IMG/VR virus record: IMGVR_UViG_3300009169_000034
Span: 1 to 45,058 of that record
DNA from: a virus
Reading direction: 5' to 3' (one strand)
Length of the DNA: 45,058 nt
The notes beneath the pieces were generated by a model. That model did not search any database. It was not told where the DNA came from and was given only the letters and a program-made list of their open reading frames with translations. Each line of letters begins with the position of its first letter. Position 1 is the stretch's first letter. Below, piece after piece: positions 45,047-45,058 of the stretch. A program made the translations under genes and the position numbers.

Positions 45047-45058
45047 GTAAGGTCGCAC
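45047..45058. repeat. right copy of 12-bp terminal direct repeat, probable cos end
   Basis: Identical to positions 1-12. It follows the last tail gene by 73 bp, so the genome would close as tail genes, then cos, then terS, as in lambdoid phages. Overhang polarity cannot be told from sequence alone. Confidence 0.6.

Noticed and set aside
1-45058. tRNA genes, integrase, transposase, integron integrase, CI-type repressor or DNA polymerase
   Set aside because: None was seen among the translated frames or by eye for cloverleaf patterns; KilA-N proteins are the only obvious regulators. A profile search could still find divergent ones.

Overview
The window looks like the complete genome of a roughly 45 kb tailed phage of a Bacteroidota host. 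Evidence for the host is the repeated promoter form TTG-N19/20-TAnnTTTG, A/T-rich leaders with few Shine-Dalgarno sites, low GC, and KilA-N, NinB/NinG-like and RNA-ligase genes of the kind common in Bacteroidota phages. The virion genes describe a contractile-tailed phage: a lambda-like head (GpA terminase, lambda-type portal, ClpP-like protease, gpD-like and gpE-like shell proteins) joined to a Mu-like tail (sheath, tube, frameshifted chaperone, tape measure, gp45 to gp48, gpN, gpP). A 12-bp direct repeat at the two ends, next to terS, fits filled-in cohesive ends. I found no integrase, transposase or DNA polymerase.

Layout. Position 1-2801 (+): cos region and terminase. 2802-17213 (-): an early/accessory half holding SSB, a Rad52-like annealing protein, a DnaC-like loader, NinB/NinG-like genes, nucleases and many tiny genes. 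17.2-19.2 kb: a regulatory zone with a KilA-N gene and three candidate small RNAs. 19154-25379 (-): lysis genes and virion-appendage genes. 25321-27185 (-): portal and a gpW-like protein, inverted relative to the rest of the head module. 27271-39771 (+): head and tail. 39768-41424: a secreted HExxH protein (-) and a second KilA-N protein (+). 41566-44973 (+): gpZ-, gpN-, gpP- and gp45-like genes running into cos.

The most striking content is three clusters of integron-type gene cassettes on the minus strand (about 16.54-14.95, 10.88-7.62 and 5.56-3.91 kb). Between the small genes lie quasi-palindromic elements of about 90-220 bp with attC architecture. In 11 cassettes the 8-10 nt at the cassette start (GTTRRRY-like R') is exactly complementary to the R'' at the end of the same cassette, the relation expected if each unit had been a circle joined at G^TT. 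In many of them the start codon of the next gene lies inside the attC loop, so the attC arm itself encodes the first 14-20 residues; the carried genes include an RNA ligase, a PD-(D/E)xK-like protein and tiny Cys-rich proteins. Each cluster lies downstream of a near-identical promoter with an upstream palindrome (TATGTTnnnnAACATA type). The same palindrome recurs at the 27.2 kb divergent promoters and next to the 40.7 kb KilA-N gene, suggesting one phage-wide regulator.

Other notable features are two RNAs of about 80 nt whose 5' end is complementary to the loop of their own terminator-like hairpin, an endolysin gene broken by one in-frame TAA, an NHL propeller fused to a gp48-like baseplate protein, canonical Shine-Dalgarno sites only at the shell and tube genes noted here, and a scar left by an HNH gene among truncated recombination genes.
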